Source of the DNA: Phallusia mammillata
Taxonomy: Eukaryota > Chordata > Ascidiacea > Phlebobranchia > Ascidiidae
Length of the DNA stretch: 64,000 nt
Assembly: GCA_003260075.1 (NCBI GenBank)
Contig: QLIY01000689.1
Coordinates: 24,965-88,964 of the forward strand
Direction: 5' to 3'
Under the pieces are notes generated by a model that saw only the letters and a program-made list of their open reading frames with translations, searched no databases and was not told the origin of the DNA. Below are positions 49,319-61,541 of this stretch, piece by piece. A program made the translations under genes and the position numbers. The first letter of the stretch is position 1. Each line of letters starts with the position of its first letter.

Positions 49319-50128
49319 GAGTCCATATTTGGTCTTTAAGTTGAACCTAAGGCCAAAATATTTACAAACAGCACCTTAGGTTTTACGGGCAAAAAAAAGA
49401 ATTTAATTGCGGATATCAAAAAGACCGAGTTGGATCATCATTATTGCCAACATATCATGGTTTGGTTATGCCAGAGTCACAGGGTTAAGATGGTCTGTGA
49501 TGCTTACAGAGAGCTACAAGGTATAGACAGGAATTTGGTCAAATATGGAACAGTTCTGCCATCATTGGTATCGGTGGCGTTTCGTTGGCAGAAAAGAAAT
49601 TGGCAAAGACAACAAACAAACCAGCGATAATGCAACGCTTGTTCTGCATGTGGTCCATGTAATGTTTGTTCTTTGTTACAACTGAGAACCATCGTGTTGT
49701 TAATAAATGCGTTTTCTGAAAATCTTACACAGCACACCAAATTTTTACATTAAATATGCTTTATTTGTTTCTTGACAAAAAAATGGTCACTCATTGAAAT
49801 GTTTATTTTGTGTAAAGGTTACGCTTAACGCCGAGTATCAAAACGATGATTTTTCACAAGCAGCCTCGCATCTATCGGACCGTACAAAAACAAAGTGTGC
49901 GAATGTTGCGAAGGTTCACAACCCCCTGAAATGAAAGAAGCCGAAACCAACGTCGGGCTTGGCATTTCTAGTGGGTTAATTGCAAGTTCCAAACAGAGTT
50001 CAGCTTCAAGTTTCGGAAACGAAAAGGCGCATGTAATGAAAGAATACATGGCATGCAAAAAGTGGCGTATTTTCGTAAAAGAACTTCTTCCACTAAGTCA
50101 ATGCTTCTGTGAAACCCATTTCGTTTAG
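49319..50128 (+). pseudogene. F6: CHSHGAK-family pseudogene, type C
   Basis: No start codon. Exon 1 remnant (49319 to about 49607) reads ESIFGL, an in-frame TAA, then VEPKAK, and LDHHYCQHIMVWLCQSHRVKMVCDAY. The elbow is degraded from CHSHGAK to CQSHRVK. The GIGGVSLAEK codons are frame-shifted, and the GT donor seen in F9 is changed. Exon 2 (49818-50128) reads VTLNAEYQNDDF, then a frameshift with loss of residues before IGPYKNKVCECCEG, then KAHVMKEYMACKKWRI and stop. It is the counterpart of F9: both are on the + strand, divergent from a type B gene, with matching 3' flanks. Confidence 0.8.
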
Positions 50129-51271
50129 TTTTTGAAAACTCAAGTCTTAAATGTATATCGAACCAAGCATTCATAAATTTTCCTAGATACTAAAAATTGT
50201 TTACTCTATATCAAAAATTTAGTTTTGATTTTGTTTATGGTGCCGTTTTGGTGGATTAGTATGGTAACAAAAATGTATGGGCTATATATGAGAATTTTTT
50301 GTGTATTGTATCATGCAGCTGTATAGTTTGCTGGCTCTCGCAGTGTGTGGTATTTTCAGAACGTGTATGCGCTTACATATGTACCAAATACGATCCTTTG
50401 TTTGTATTTGTGCCGCTTCGTATGTTTGCTCCTGCTTACATTTGCATTTGTTCTATCGCAAACATGCATATCCTAACAAAACGATTTAAACAATGTTCTT
50501 CATTTTTTAAATTTTACTTGTACACGGCCACAGTTTAGTACGCGAAATTGTCTGGTGGAAATGTATTAAAGCTATAAAGTTATAAACATCACTTGTTCTG
50601 GTGTATTGGTGACAGTAACCAGTGCAGCTCTTTACCGCTCCTTGGTGTTGTAAAATTTAAAAACTGCTCAGTACTGTCGGCAAAATAATATGCAACCCCT
50701 TCAACCTTCAGATAAGTAAAAAAGTAATATCCTTCCGAATATATTGATATTTGACTATATTGATAACACCGATGTGTATTAGCAAGTCAGAGAAAAGTAT
50801 AGCAACAATTTTTGATCTCAGTAACCCTCTTAAAACTTTTTAAACTGTAACATACAAATCCGCAAAACTGTACCCAACGACGTCATGCAAAACGGTACAC
50901 CAACTGTCGAACTTTACTGCCCATTAGCGGTGGCTTTAACAAACAAAATGCCCAGCTGAAGTGTTATGTGCTTTTTTCGATTAAAGTTTTCACAGGACGG
51001 TATTAAGCTCCCCATGAATATCTTTAAACCTATTCTAAAAAAAAACTACAAAACAAACGCCCAAATAAAGTGCTCTTTTCCTTCTTCAAGTTTATTTTAG
51101 TTAAGTTGGTGTCGCACAAGTTTATTTCGTTGTAAGTGTTTTATCTCACTAATGTACTTGTATCGCTGTTATTTCTGTACTTATAGTTTGGCGCGCTGTT
51201 CCAACAGCTGGAAATTAAAAACAATAAATACCTTATGCTCTACCATTACTGTTTTCACAAATTCAGAGGCG

Positions 51272-51380
51272 NACTTCAACCACTTCACAGTCCCCCCAAA
51301 ATTGCCTCACGGACCCCAAAATGAGCGCGGACCCCAGTTTGAGAACCGCTGATTTATACAGTTAGCAAGTCCCCCCCCCC
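51272..51380. repeat. Duplicated end of the 52048-52470 element between an N and a C-run
   Basis: 51273-51370 is nearly identical to 52393-52490, including 20 bases of flank beyond the element end. It is bounded on the left by the single N and on the right by ten C. A free-standing insertion would not carry the same flank, so this is a misplaced contig piece. Confidence 0.8.
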
Positions 51381-52047
51381 TGAGGATGATTGCGAAAGGT
51401 GGCAACGAAGTGGTTGCGTTCGAAACAGAGGTGAGCAAATAAAAAATGAATGGGGAGGATATGAAAACCAACAAGCGCAAGGCAAAATTACAACAAACAA
51501 TTACAAAAACAGTGCAGTAAATAGACAAAGCTCGCAACGCATTTGCCAAAAGTCAAAAAGACGCATTTAATTTTATTTGTGTTTTTGTTCGTTTAAAAAA
51601 AGTGGAAAAATCAATGATCCGCGAATGTGTTTAGATTCTGTGAGTCAGCATCAAAACAAGCAGCGCGCCTGACTTACATACAGACAAAAAAAAATTGGCG
51701 GGATTCCCGTGAAAAAAGTAAAGCAAGGCATACCTAGTATTATTACCAAGCATAACCAAAAAGCCATAGAATATTTTTATAATGACGATGTGGCAAAGGT
51801 CATTGCAAAAGTACAAATATGCAAACAAACGTTCTTCAAGGTGCGAAAGAATAGGCCTTGCAAACCTATCGATTTCCAACAACCCAGTATTAAACTTAAG
51901 CATTTTCCTCCTCCCTTTTTTAATCTCATCAGATTGGACATAAAGAAAAATGATTTTGGGCCTCCCAGAAAGTGAAGGCCCAAAAAATAAACCACCTTAT
52001 TGCTTTCTACTTGTAATTTTTTAATACAGACTTAAGTAACTTTATAC

Positions 52048-52470
52048 CAGTGGTTCCCAAACTTTTTCAGTATTTTTTCAAAACGGTCCCTTTGCCATTA
52101 TTTCTAGGGCTCGCGGTCCTTAAGCCTGAATGTGTATTTCATAAAAACGAAATTTGATTGCAGGATATTAGCCGGTTGTGCAAAATTGCGCTTAATAATG
52201 ATCCAAAGACAGCTTGTGACATCACAGGAAAGACAAAAAAAACATTACGATTATGCGCGAACAATTGCTTTTTTGTTACTTATCAAGCAATAAAGGCTTT
52301 TGTTTAGCTATGGGGACAGTCAATTCTCAATTCTACTTTGATTTAAACTTATCCAGTGGCACAAACTGACGCCAAATCAGACTATAAAATTACTTCAACC
52401 ACTTCACAGTCCCCCCAAAATTGCCTCACGGACCCCAAAATGAGCGCGGACCCCAGTTTGAGAACCGCTG
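52048..52470. mobile_element. hAT-like MITE, 423 bp
   Basis: Ends CAGTGGTTCCCAAACTTTTT and AGTTTGAGAACCGCTG, flanked by CTTTATAC (52040-52047) and ATTTATAC (52471-52478), one mismatch. Internal CGGTCC / GGACCCC stretches are typical of the family. Confidence 0.8.
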
Positions 52471-53188
52471 ATTTATACAGTTAGCAAGTCTTTGTTCCTT
52501 TTTTGAAGTTTAAAGTATCGGTATCGGCGGGGTAGGGCCTTAATTTTTAGACTACTATGCTTATGAGATCATCACGTATGTTTTAGCTGACGTGTTAACT
52601 GTTTTGTGTTTTTGTAGTTACTTTGGACGTCACTTGTAGCCTCCAAATGAGTTACATTTTGCGGGGTGAACAAAAGAATAATGCTTCAAAAATATTAGTT
52701 ATTGTGCCGTTTTTTGAATTTTCTTTGGTATACGTAATAAGGGGGAAAAGACACGCTTCGCCCTTCAAAGGCTGAACCTTTGTGGATAGCTAATTCGGCA
52801 GAGCAAGTCTATCAAACTGGAACTTTGGTTAATCATTATTAATTTTAGAATTAAAACTGATCATCTTAAAAGATGATTTTAACAACAAAAACTAAAAACC
52901 CACATTGTGCAATATTCTCAGTTGAATTTAGTAACTTTCATGCCACAATCGATCTAAATTTATTTATTTCCGGGGAAAAATCGTAAAAATGCGCTGCAAC
53001 TTTGAAATATTTCAGTTACAACCTTACAAGAATACATAAAATACATAGCTAAACACTCATCAAATATAAATAAACATAAACCTCTAACTAACTTATCACC
53101 ATCAAACCAATCACGTAATTCACCGAAGGACTTTCCAAATTCATGTTCAATTGTACATGAAGGGTTTTAGTTTATTAGGGCTGAACCC

Positions 53189-53189
<1 letters not shown>

Positions 53190-53264
<75 letters not shown>
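53190..53264 (+). repeat. Poly-C run, 75 bases
   Basis: Intergenic; no flanking duplication recognised. Confidence 0.9.
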
Positions 53265-53265
<1 letters not shown>

Positions 53266-53890
53266 TCAATTTATCTGACAGACTTTGTGTTTTCAATCTG
53301 ATTATTGTAATTGTGAAACAAATTAAAATTTCAACCAAAAATCTTTTGTTTACATTTGAAAACTAGTCAACACGTACACGTCAATACGTTTAATATAAGT
53401 CATTTGAGTTTACACAGATTGCCTAAAACAGCACTCACCAGCATTTACAAGCACATAATGGAGCAAACAACAAAGTATTTCAAATATATGCATTTTCAGT
53501 TGTATACGTGTCTTGAACATAAAAAGCGCATTTTTATAATTGTGGCAAAGAGTTAAAAAAAACCTTATGTCACTGTTTAAATCCACTAGGCGACCGAATC
53601 GTATTTGCCTCATCAATAAATGTTTGTTAGAAAAAAACTCGTTTGGTGACGCTCGAGAGCAGTGACGTCAGAGAAACAGAAATAATGTAAGCGTATACGT
53701 GATAAACGTCACATATTGATAGTTACAAAGCACAATAGTAACGTTACAATATACGCCGTAACTATGCTGCAACAAAAAGCGAATAACGTCAGCAAAAAAC
53801 GAAGAAAGCATAAAAGTATTTACATTTGAGATGTCCAAAAGTTAAATACAAAACAGTCAGATTTCGGGTTTGCGATTTAGTAGCCACGGT

Positions 53891-53891
<1 letters not shown>

Positions 53892-53929
<38 letters not shown>
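53892..53929 (+). repeat. Poly-C run, 38 bases
   Basis: Starts about 45 bases beyond the F7 stop codon, in its 3' region. Confidence 0.9.
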
Positions 53930-53931
<2 letters not shown>

Positions 53932-53971
53932 TAAATAAAAATCATCAACAGCGTGTGCATGTGAATGTATC

Positions 53972-54845
53972 TCAATGACATGGTTGATGTGTTAAGCAGA
54001 AAATAGAGTAGTCAATTGACAATTTACTTTGAAGTATCATTCTCCACTTACGGCACCAAACATACATGCCGGCGTAATGAGCTGTTTCTCTGCTAGTTGA
54101 ACTGGATGAAAAATTTGATGTGCTCTTTTCTGTAGACCGCGACGAGAACTCAACGCTAAGAGATGCTATGCCCCTGACAACTCGACCCACTTTTTTGTTT
54201 ATAGTTTTGAGTTCAGGTTTTATCGTTTGATTTGAATCACAGCATTCACAAGAGCCAGATTTGTACGGTCCGATTAGAAGGACAGTCCGTCCGGACCTTT
54301 GTCCGTAAACGTTGGACCCTCCAACTGCCACGTTGTCATTTTTGAACTCAACATTGAATACCACCTGAAATTCAAGTAGTTTTCTTAATTGAAATACTGA
54401 TTACAAATTAATAAATTATAAACACATTTAACTGTCACGTATACCATACTTGCGCTAAATCCTCAGTTGCTAATGAAACACCACCCATGCAAATAATAGC
54501 GGAACAAATTCGGATGTCTTCGAAACGTTCTGCAGAAAGATTTTGCTTCATTTCTGTGTACGAATCACATACCATCTTTGCACCATAACTGTGGCAAAAC
54601 CAGATCAAACTAATCTTGCCACATTGCTTGTGATCTATGCAAACATTTTTAATTTCTTCTTTTAATGTATTGTCAGGTCTCAATCCGAACTGGCTTCGAT
54701 TTTGTAAAATGCTTTCAACCCCTGGATTAAACCAAAGACTAAAAACAGTTTCTTTTATGCTTTTGAAGATTTCTCTAAAGTCGGAAGGGTTTTCGCCTCT
54801 CAATCCCGGAACATAATAAAGATGAGCTTTTGGACAAGTTGTCAT
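53972..54845 (-). CDS. F7: CHSHGAK-family gene, type A, intact
   Basis: Exon 1 (54845-54450, 132 codons, the same length as F4) starts MTTCPKAHLYYVPGLRGENP, so the GLGG motif is GLRG here. It then reads SIKETVFSLWFNPG, KISLIWFCHSYGAKMVC, AIICMGGVSLATEDLAQ. Intron of 85 bases, phase 0. Exon 2 (54364-53972, 130 codons) reads VVFNVEFKNDNVA, LLIGPYKSGSCECC, a variable Ser-rich stretch, AHYAGMYVWCRKWRMIL and stop. 262 residues. It is the second fully open member; together with F4 it shows that conserved motifs are kept while the linker before AHY diverges. Same arrangement with F8 as F4 with F5. Confidence 0.85.
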
Positions 54846-55007
54846 TATAGCACAGAATAGCAGCTTTATATACCTATGTATAAGACAAGAAAGGTGTTTT
54901 TTTAAAAAAATTGACATATTAGAACATTTTATGCCACTTGCTACAAAATAATTGCGACAGTACACCAAAAATACGAAAAAATTAATGTGACAACGTAACA
55001 AAAGATA

Positions 55008-55825
55008 TTACACTTCTGTTGAAATATTACCGATGTCTTTTGCCACACAAGAGCAGTTGTCACCTAAACCGACCCCTAGTTCCTCTCTCAACCTAATTCT
55101 CCAGGTTCGACAGGATAAATAGTCACCGATAAAATGCCCACCAGGCTTGATTGCGTGTGAAACCATGCCAAAACCTTTCCAAATGTTCCGCACATTGTCC
55201 AGCCAAGACTGTTCTGTTTCTTGAACTTTAGGTTCAGCGGTCTGCTCTTGCGCAACCGCATCGCGACAACATTCACAGAGGCCATTTGTAACCGGTCCAA
55301 TTTCTACGGAAGGGTGATTTTTGTGTGTTCCCATACCAACCAATGCTGCTGATTCCCCCCCCCCAATATGTTTTTATTTATTGTTGAATACGCTTTTACC
55401 TTTGCAAGACTGGGTTCAGCAAACGTCACTCCACCGAGAGTAACGATAGCCATTTTGTTTGGAAGTTTTTCAGCGTTTTCTTCCGAAATATCTTTTCTTA
55501 TCTTGTTGATGTTTTTTACGAGCATTTTAGCCCCATGGCTGTGAGCAAAAAACACCAAACCAATTTTGTCGCAGGTTTGGTCCAAGAGCGTTTTTATCAG
55601 TGATTTAATAGATTTGCTAAGGTCTTCGTCAGCTGAAGTTCCCCGAAATGCACCAACCAAGTTACTCTTGTTTGTTAAAATTTGAAGTTGATCTGATTCG
55701 TAATCTAATCCAAAAATTGTTTCTCGCAATCTTCGGGCATCGGGTCTTGCGTCAATCTCTTCATATCCACCAAGTCCCAAAATTACTACGGTTTTGAAAT
55801 TTCTACATAACATATTAGCTGTCAT
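55008..55825 (-). CDS. F8: CHSHGAK-family gene, type B, exon 2 start lost at a C-run
   Basis: Exon 1 (55825-55400, 142 codons) is intact: MTANMLCRNFKTVVILGLGG, DARPDARRLRETIFG, GLVFFAHSHGAKMLVKNI, IVTLGGVTFAEPSLAK, GT donor. Exon 2 is readable from 55354 to 55008 (GMGTHKNHPSVEIGPVTNG, CECC, GHFIGDYLSCRTWRIRL, CSCV, stop). Its first 14 or so codons (VVLNVDCEND in F5 and F11) and most of the intron are missing at the 10-base run 55355-55364. Likely a functional gene whose middle was lost in the assembly. Confidence 0.8.
55355..55364 (+). repeat. Poly-C run, 10 bases, replacing the F8 intron and exon 2 start
   Basis: Comparison with F5 and F11 indicates about 150 bases are absent here. Confidence 0.9.
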
Positions 55826-57069
55826 AATAAACATGTACAGTCAAGTCAAACGAGAGATTTGATTCAGTTTCAGCCTACCCCAAGAAGAAAAAAAATCCAG
55901 TGAGCTACACCACTATGGACAAATCCTCATTTGGTCATTTAGCATAGCATCAAATATTTGCTCACTGTGATACCCCCGGTACCGCGTGTTTGAGCATAAA
56001 GTTCGATGCAGGTTTGTCACCTCACTTGAGGGCAAAGCTCATCCAAGATAAGGACAGGGAATTTCACAGCGTCTAGTTCGGTGTGAATTACCCTAAGTCG
56101 TATGCAACCTACATTGTGAGTTGCCAACATTCCTAACCTTACAATAAAGGACAAAAACCCGACTGATACTAGTGCACAAGTTACTCAGGTTCTATAATTT
56201 AAGAGTCGGTAACCGTAACCAAATTGGGTATTGACAACGCTTTACTATATTATGGTCACTTTGAGTCCTCCAAGTCAGCTGAACCATTTCATGTTTATAT
56301 TTTTGACTTGCTTTGGATAACGCAAGTGGCGGAGACAACTCGGAACATGGTAGACGCAAGCGGTGATGTATGATAATCGTAACGACCGCGTTTTGACAGC
56401 AAGTCTTCCTGAAACAATAAATCAGAGTTATATTGCAAAGCACACTTAAGAATCTCACTTTTTAGATAATTTAGTGGATTGAGTTTGCATAGGCTTGGAA
56501 TGTCGTCCAAATTAGCTGGAAGTTGGACCCCGGGAAACTCCCAAAATTGGAGGCAAGTTTAAAATTTTGTTTAAGGCATGTTTAATTATTTTGAAAAGTA
56601 ATGATGGTCATAAAATTCTTGCACATTTTGCTAGCCATTTTGTATAAAATATCTTAACCAAATAATATGCTTGTTTCGATCTTGTCATAAAATGAAAAAA
56701 AAAGCCTGGCAACATGTACAAACACTTTTTGTTTAGTCATCTAGCACTTCGAACCGTGGGCGTCCGCAGGAAAAAATACAGGGGAGGGCAAAACTGTTGT
56801 CACATCGACGTTCGATAAACTGTATTTCAGAACAAAAATCATCTGACTGTGCTACTCGTTCTTGCCCCCTCTTGCCCCCCGCTGCGGACGCCCATGCTTC
56901 GAACTTTAAATATTTACTTACTAGGACGCCTTCCCTGGTACGGCGTTAAACGGTTTAATTTGGGCATTTCGCAGGTTGATCAACTGATCGAATTTGTTTT
57001 GCTGCAAAATTATTTGATGTATGCATAAAGATTTGTTATATTATTGTCTTGCCTTAGCACAGCAGAAGT
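55826..57069. other. Divergent intergenic region F8-F9
   Basis: Start regions of F8 (-) and F9 (+). A stretch at 56755-56895 has imperfect inverted ends (TGGGCGTCCGCAGG / CTGCGGACGCCCA), suggesting a small MITE of about 140 bp. No gene seen. Confidence 0.55.
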
Positions 57070-57419
57070 ATGTCGGAACTTTGTAAAAAAGCCAACGTGT
57101 TGTTTGTGGCTGGCTTAGGAGGGATCAGTGCTTCTGATTACACGCACATATTAAAGCATCTCACCGAATCCATATTTGGTCTATATTTTGAACCTAAAAC
57201 AAAAGTACTTCCAAACAATAGCTGTAATGTTACGTCTAGCGATAAGGCTTTGATTGCGGCAATTAAAAAAGTCGCTCTGGATCATCGCCATTGCCAACAT
57301 ATCAGCGTGGTTTGGTTCTGCCACAGTCATGGAGCAAAAATGGTCTGCGATGCATACAAAGAGCTACAAGGCACACAGGGATTTGACAGGATTTACAAAC
57401 GTTCCGCCATCATTTGTAT

Positions 57420-57479
<60 letters not shown>

Positions 57480-58007
57480 TTTCGTTGGCAGTAAATTCAT
57501 TGGCAACGGTAACAAAACAAGCATGTATGTTATTACTATGTTTTGATTTATTGTTAGTGAAGTTAAAACTGAGATCTTTTATCTCGTACACAAATGCCCT
57601 TCTGGTAAATCGTTCACAGAACACCGAATTTCCACAAAAATATGTTTTTTCAAAAATATGTTTTTGTTAAAACATTTTTGTCGTCCATTCGAAATATCAA
57701 CTATTTTAAGTTTATACGGTCATTTAAAAGCCATATGCAGTAAAAAATGTACATTTTTAAATGCGATACACAAGTGTGCCAATGTTGCAGTGGTTCACAA
57801 ATCCCCTTGATAAAAGAAACCGAAACAAATGTCGGGCTTGGCATTTTTAGTGCGTTTATTGCAGGTTCTAAACATATTTCAGCTTTAAGCTTCGAAAACG
57901 ATAAGGCACATGTGATTAAAGAATACATGGCATGCAAAAAGTGGCGTATCTTGGTAAATGAGCTTCTTCCGCTGAGTCAAAGCGTCTGTGAAACCAATTT
58001 TGTTTAG
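57070..58007 (+). CDS. F9: CHSHGAK-family gene, type C, interrupted by a poly-C run
   Basis: Exon 1 (57070 to 57508) starts MSELCKKANVLFVAGLGG, then SIFGLYFEP, HISVVWFCHSHGAKMVCDAY, AIICIG. The 54-base run (57425-57478) comes next, then VSLAVNSLAT and a GT donor. Against F6 the run sits inside the codons for GGV, with at most two native bases lost. Exon 2 is recognisable from about 57760 (VCQCCSGSQIP) to 58007 (KAHVIKEYMACKKWRILV, CETNFV, stop). Its expected VVLNVE start and acceptor are not recognisable, so it may be decaying like F6 or have a diverged 5' part. Confidence 0.6.
57425..57478 (+). repeat. Poly-C run, 54 bases, inside F9 exon 1
   Basis: Inserted between ATCGGCG and GTTTCGTTGGCAG, which are adjacent in the F6 paralogue (ATCGGTGGCGTTTCGTTGGC). 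Confidence 0.9.
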
Positions 58008-58180
58008 CTTTATGAAAACTCAAGTCTTAAATGTATATAGAAGCAAGAATTCATAAATTTCCATAGATACTGAAAATAGCTTACTCTATACCAATAATTT
58101 TCTTTTGACATTGTTCATGGGGCCGTTTTGGTGGATTACTTTGTTACCAAAACGAATGGGCTATGGTTTTATTTGAGAAT

Positions 58181-58182
<2 letters not shown>

Positions 58183-58217
<35 letters not shown>
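58183..58217 (+). repeat. Poly-C run, 35 bases
   Basis: In the F9 3' flank. The F6 counterpart (50290-50310) continues through this point without C, so the run is not ancestral. Confidence 0.9.
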
Positions 58218-59768
58218 ATTGTATCATGTTGTACATAATTTGCTGGCTTTTGCAATTTGTGGCGTAATCGTGTATGCCCTTACATATGAACCACATACCA
58301 TCTTTGTCTGCTTTTGTGCCGCTGTATAGGTTTGCTTCTGTTTGTATATGCTTTCCTTTTATCGCAAACACGTATATTCCTAATATAATGATTTAAACAA
58401 TGTTGTTTATTTATTGAATTGCATTCGTAGACGACCACGGTCTAGTAATTACGCGAAAATTATTAGGTGGGAAAGGCTTGTCTGTACTGATGTCGTATTT
58501 GTAACAGTAATTAATGTAACTCTTTACCGCCATTGGTGTTTTAGATTTAAGAAACACTGTCAGGAAAATAATCTGCGTTTAGTTTATGGACTAATAAAAA
58601 TACAGTAGTAGGCCTCGAGGTTTTCCATACCATTGGTTATTCAGTTAGAGATCACCAGCCAAAATATTCATTTAATAGTTTGCTTTAACGCAATGATAAA
58701 CATTGCAAACAAAAACTCACAAACCGTAATATACAGTCAATGCATATGTCGTAATTTAATTATTGTACTTGGGTGTACAGAAAGAAAATTGATTCCCGTT
58801 TTTCTCGTGAAGAAAAGTCGCACGCTTCAGTACTTTTCTGTTATAGGAGTAGTCTCAAAACAACACCGTCGTAAACAAAAGTGAAAGTTCAATACAGAAA
58901 TGTTTATTTAAAGATCTGTGTAGTTCGATGAACAATCTTTAATCAATTAAGAAAAACGAGTGATTTCAAAAACAATAGATTAAAAAGTCGGTATTCAAAG
59001 GTAAACTTAATAAAAAGTTGGCATCGTAAATGATTATTTAGTTACTACTTCTGTAACCGAAATTAGTTGGGTTATCCCAAATATGTCATAGGATTTTTGA
59101 GAAAGGCGATGCGGTTATCTTTTACTAAATAAGGTAAGCTTACCCAACCCTATCTACGATTATAGTGGAATCAAACTCCCAATTCGGTATGTACCAGGTC
59201 GCCGTGCACTAACGTCTAAAGCCAAAGTTGAGATGGTCACACCGAAGAGGGTCTCAATTAAAACACGTTTAATAAAATATGCAAAGACATTACCGTTGGA
59301 TTACGACAGTGCAACTTTCAAGGCTCCAATACAACACAACCCAACGCTACCACGTTTTTGAACTGCATTCAGAGCACTGCGAACAACACGAGATCCAAGC
59401 GAGAACTGCCTCAAATTTATTACGAAGTATGGCAGTGCCAAAGTCACGTGATTTTGGTGGCCAATTACAATGTGCACGCGCGATTGGCTTGAACATGATT
59501 ATTGCGAAAGAATAATTGTTAAGGGAAAGAAATGTAGCGGTACGTAAGAATGTGTCATTCACCAAAGTAAGGTGAAGCGCAAATACAAAAATAATTTTAA
59601 GTTAAAATGTGCATGTATTGATAAATTAAATATTATTAGGTGAAAACAATGTAAAATATCAACAAACAATGTGGAAAATCAATAGAAACACAACAGTGAA
59701 GATAAAGTAACCAACCAAACAAACATTAAGTGCACAAATAAGACAAAATAGATTTAAACAATAAAAAG

Positions 59769-59823
<55 letters not shown>
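59769..59823 (+). repeat. Poly-C run, 55 bases
   Basis: Intergenic; no flanking duplication recognised. Confidence 0.9.
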
Positions 59824-59826
<3 letters not shown>

Positions 59827-61541
59827 TAAACAACAGTGATCTTGTGCAACAAAACAAAGAAACTGGCAATGTACGTACCCGCGCATTACACTTTGTTTCT
59901 TTTTTTAGCAGCAATAGTAATTATCTTGTTGTGGAAAAGCGGGAAACTAAGGAGAAAATCAAAACAGAAAACTTGTCACCACAGGCCAATAACTGTATAC
60001 AGTGTTTAACAGATTGAAGTAGTCGAATTGGTTCGAATTGGTAACACTGACGGCCATCAACAAGTTAAAGGAAATTACAACAACGATTTGTTAGAAATGG
60101 GGGCCACATAGAGAAATGTAAACAAAAATTCGTACATTACTGCCAACTAGCGAGGGTTTTAGTAAACAAAATGCACCGCTAATGTGTAATGTGTTTTTTT
60201 TCCGATGACCACTTTAAAAGTTTTTTTTTAATAATTTGCTCATACAATTCTTTAATACTATACTCATTTTACGACTAAAAATGTATTTGTCACCTGCAGC
60301 AAACTAAGCGAAATGGTACGACACACCAAACACTGCGTTTTATTTCACGTAAAAAAATAATTTAAAAAAACTGTAACACGGGCCAAAAGACACATAACAA
60401 CTGTTAAATCTGGATGGACGTTTTGTGGTGCATGACTAAAAAAGCAAATATTAAATATCACTTCTAAATTGTTGTAAGTGTCCAAAAAGAATAAACGTCC
60501 AAATAAACTGCATTTTTTTTACTTAACTTCATTTTAGTTAAGTTTATGACGCACACACACAATATTTTTTTCTGACTAATGCTTTTGTAGCGCAGTTATC
60601 ACGTTAAGGCAGCTGCTCCAACGGCTAGAAGTTAAAATCAATGAATAAACGCGCTCTACCCTTACAAGTTGTCATAATTCAGAGGCAATTCTAAACTTTT
60701 GTACTATCCGTAAAAGCAAGCTGGAAGTTGAAACACAAGTTAAAATATTAGGCGAAAGTTATACTTGATAAATCGATAAAAACGAGCAACCCAAAGTTAC
60801 ACGTTACAACATTGGCATTGATTGGGGTAGAAGTTCCGAAAAAATCATTTACGCAAAGTTGATTGCAAAAGGTGTCGGAGGAAATAGCGTTGGGCTGTAA
60901 AGTCAAGGAATGCCAAGCCGGCGCAGTGATTGCATTCGAAACAGAAGCGAGTAAACAAAAACAATCAAATTAAAATGGTGGCAGAGAAAAACAGAAAGCG
61001 CATTTCAGAAGGGAAAACCACAGAAACAAAAATGTGGAAAGAAAAGGAGCTCAAGACATATCGTGACAACATAGAGTGATAAAAACAGTGTAGTAAATAA
61101 AAGTTAGATTCCTTTCAACACATTTGTCGTTACAATTGTCAAAAATAAAAATTTGGTTCAAATTTATGACTTAGAAAAATTCACAATGCCAATACCCCCC
61201 TAATAATGCAAAAGTTATGCTCATCTTGCTTTGGCCAATACCACTAATATATAAAAAAAAGAAAAGTATCTTTTGATTAAAACTTTTGTGTCGGCAAGGT
61301 CATTTAATGAATATGTTCAGGTTCTGTGGGACAGCACACAAAACAAGCAGGTTACTTTAACATTTAAACTGTCGTATTAGGCAGCACAGAAATAAAAAAA
61401 TTGAAGCAAGGCATATACCATATTTACAAAGAATAACCAAAAAGCAATAGATTTGTTTTATAATGACGATGTGGCAAAGGTCATTGCAAGTGATAGAAAA
61501 CAGCAAATTTTCAACCACCAAATGTTTAACTGAACCAAAAG

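Larger units (their letters stand above)
50129..53971. other. Intergenic region F6-F7
   Basis: The first 150 bases match the F9 3' flank. 50.85-51.9 kb resembles 43.05-44.0 and 60.0-61.5 kb. It also contains a hAT MITE with a duplicated end, an N at 51272, and poly-C runs at 51371-51380, 53190-53264 (75) and 53892-53929 (38). No gene recognised. Confidence 0.6.
58008..61541. other. Intergenic region F9-F10
   Basis: F9 3' flank with poly-C 58183-58217 (35), then unique sequence with poly-C 59769-59823 (55). From about 60.0 kb there is module-repeat sequence matching 50.85-51.9 kb, including AACCAAAAAGC and ATGACGATGTGGCAAAGGTC at 61430-61490 versus 51755-51810. No gene recognised. Confidence 0.6.
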
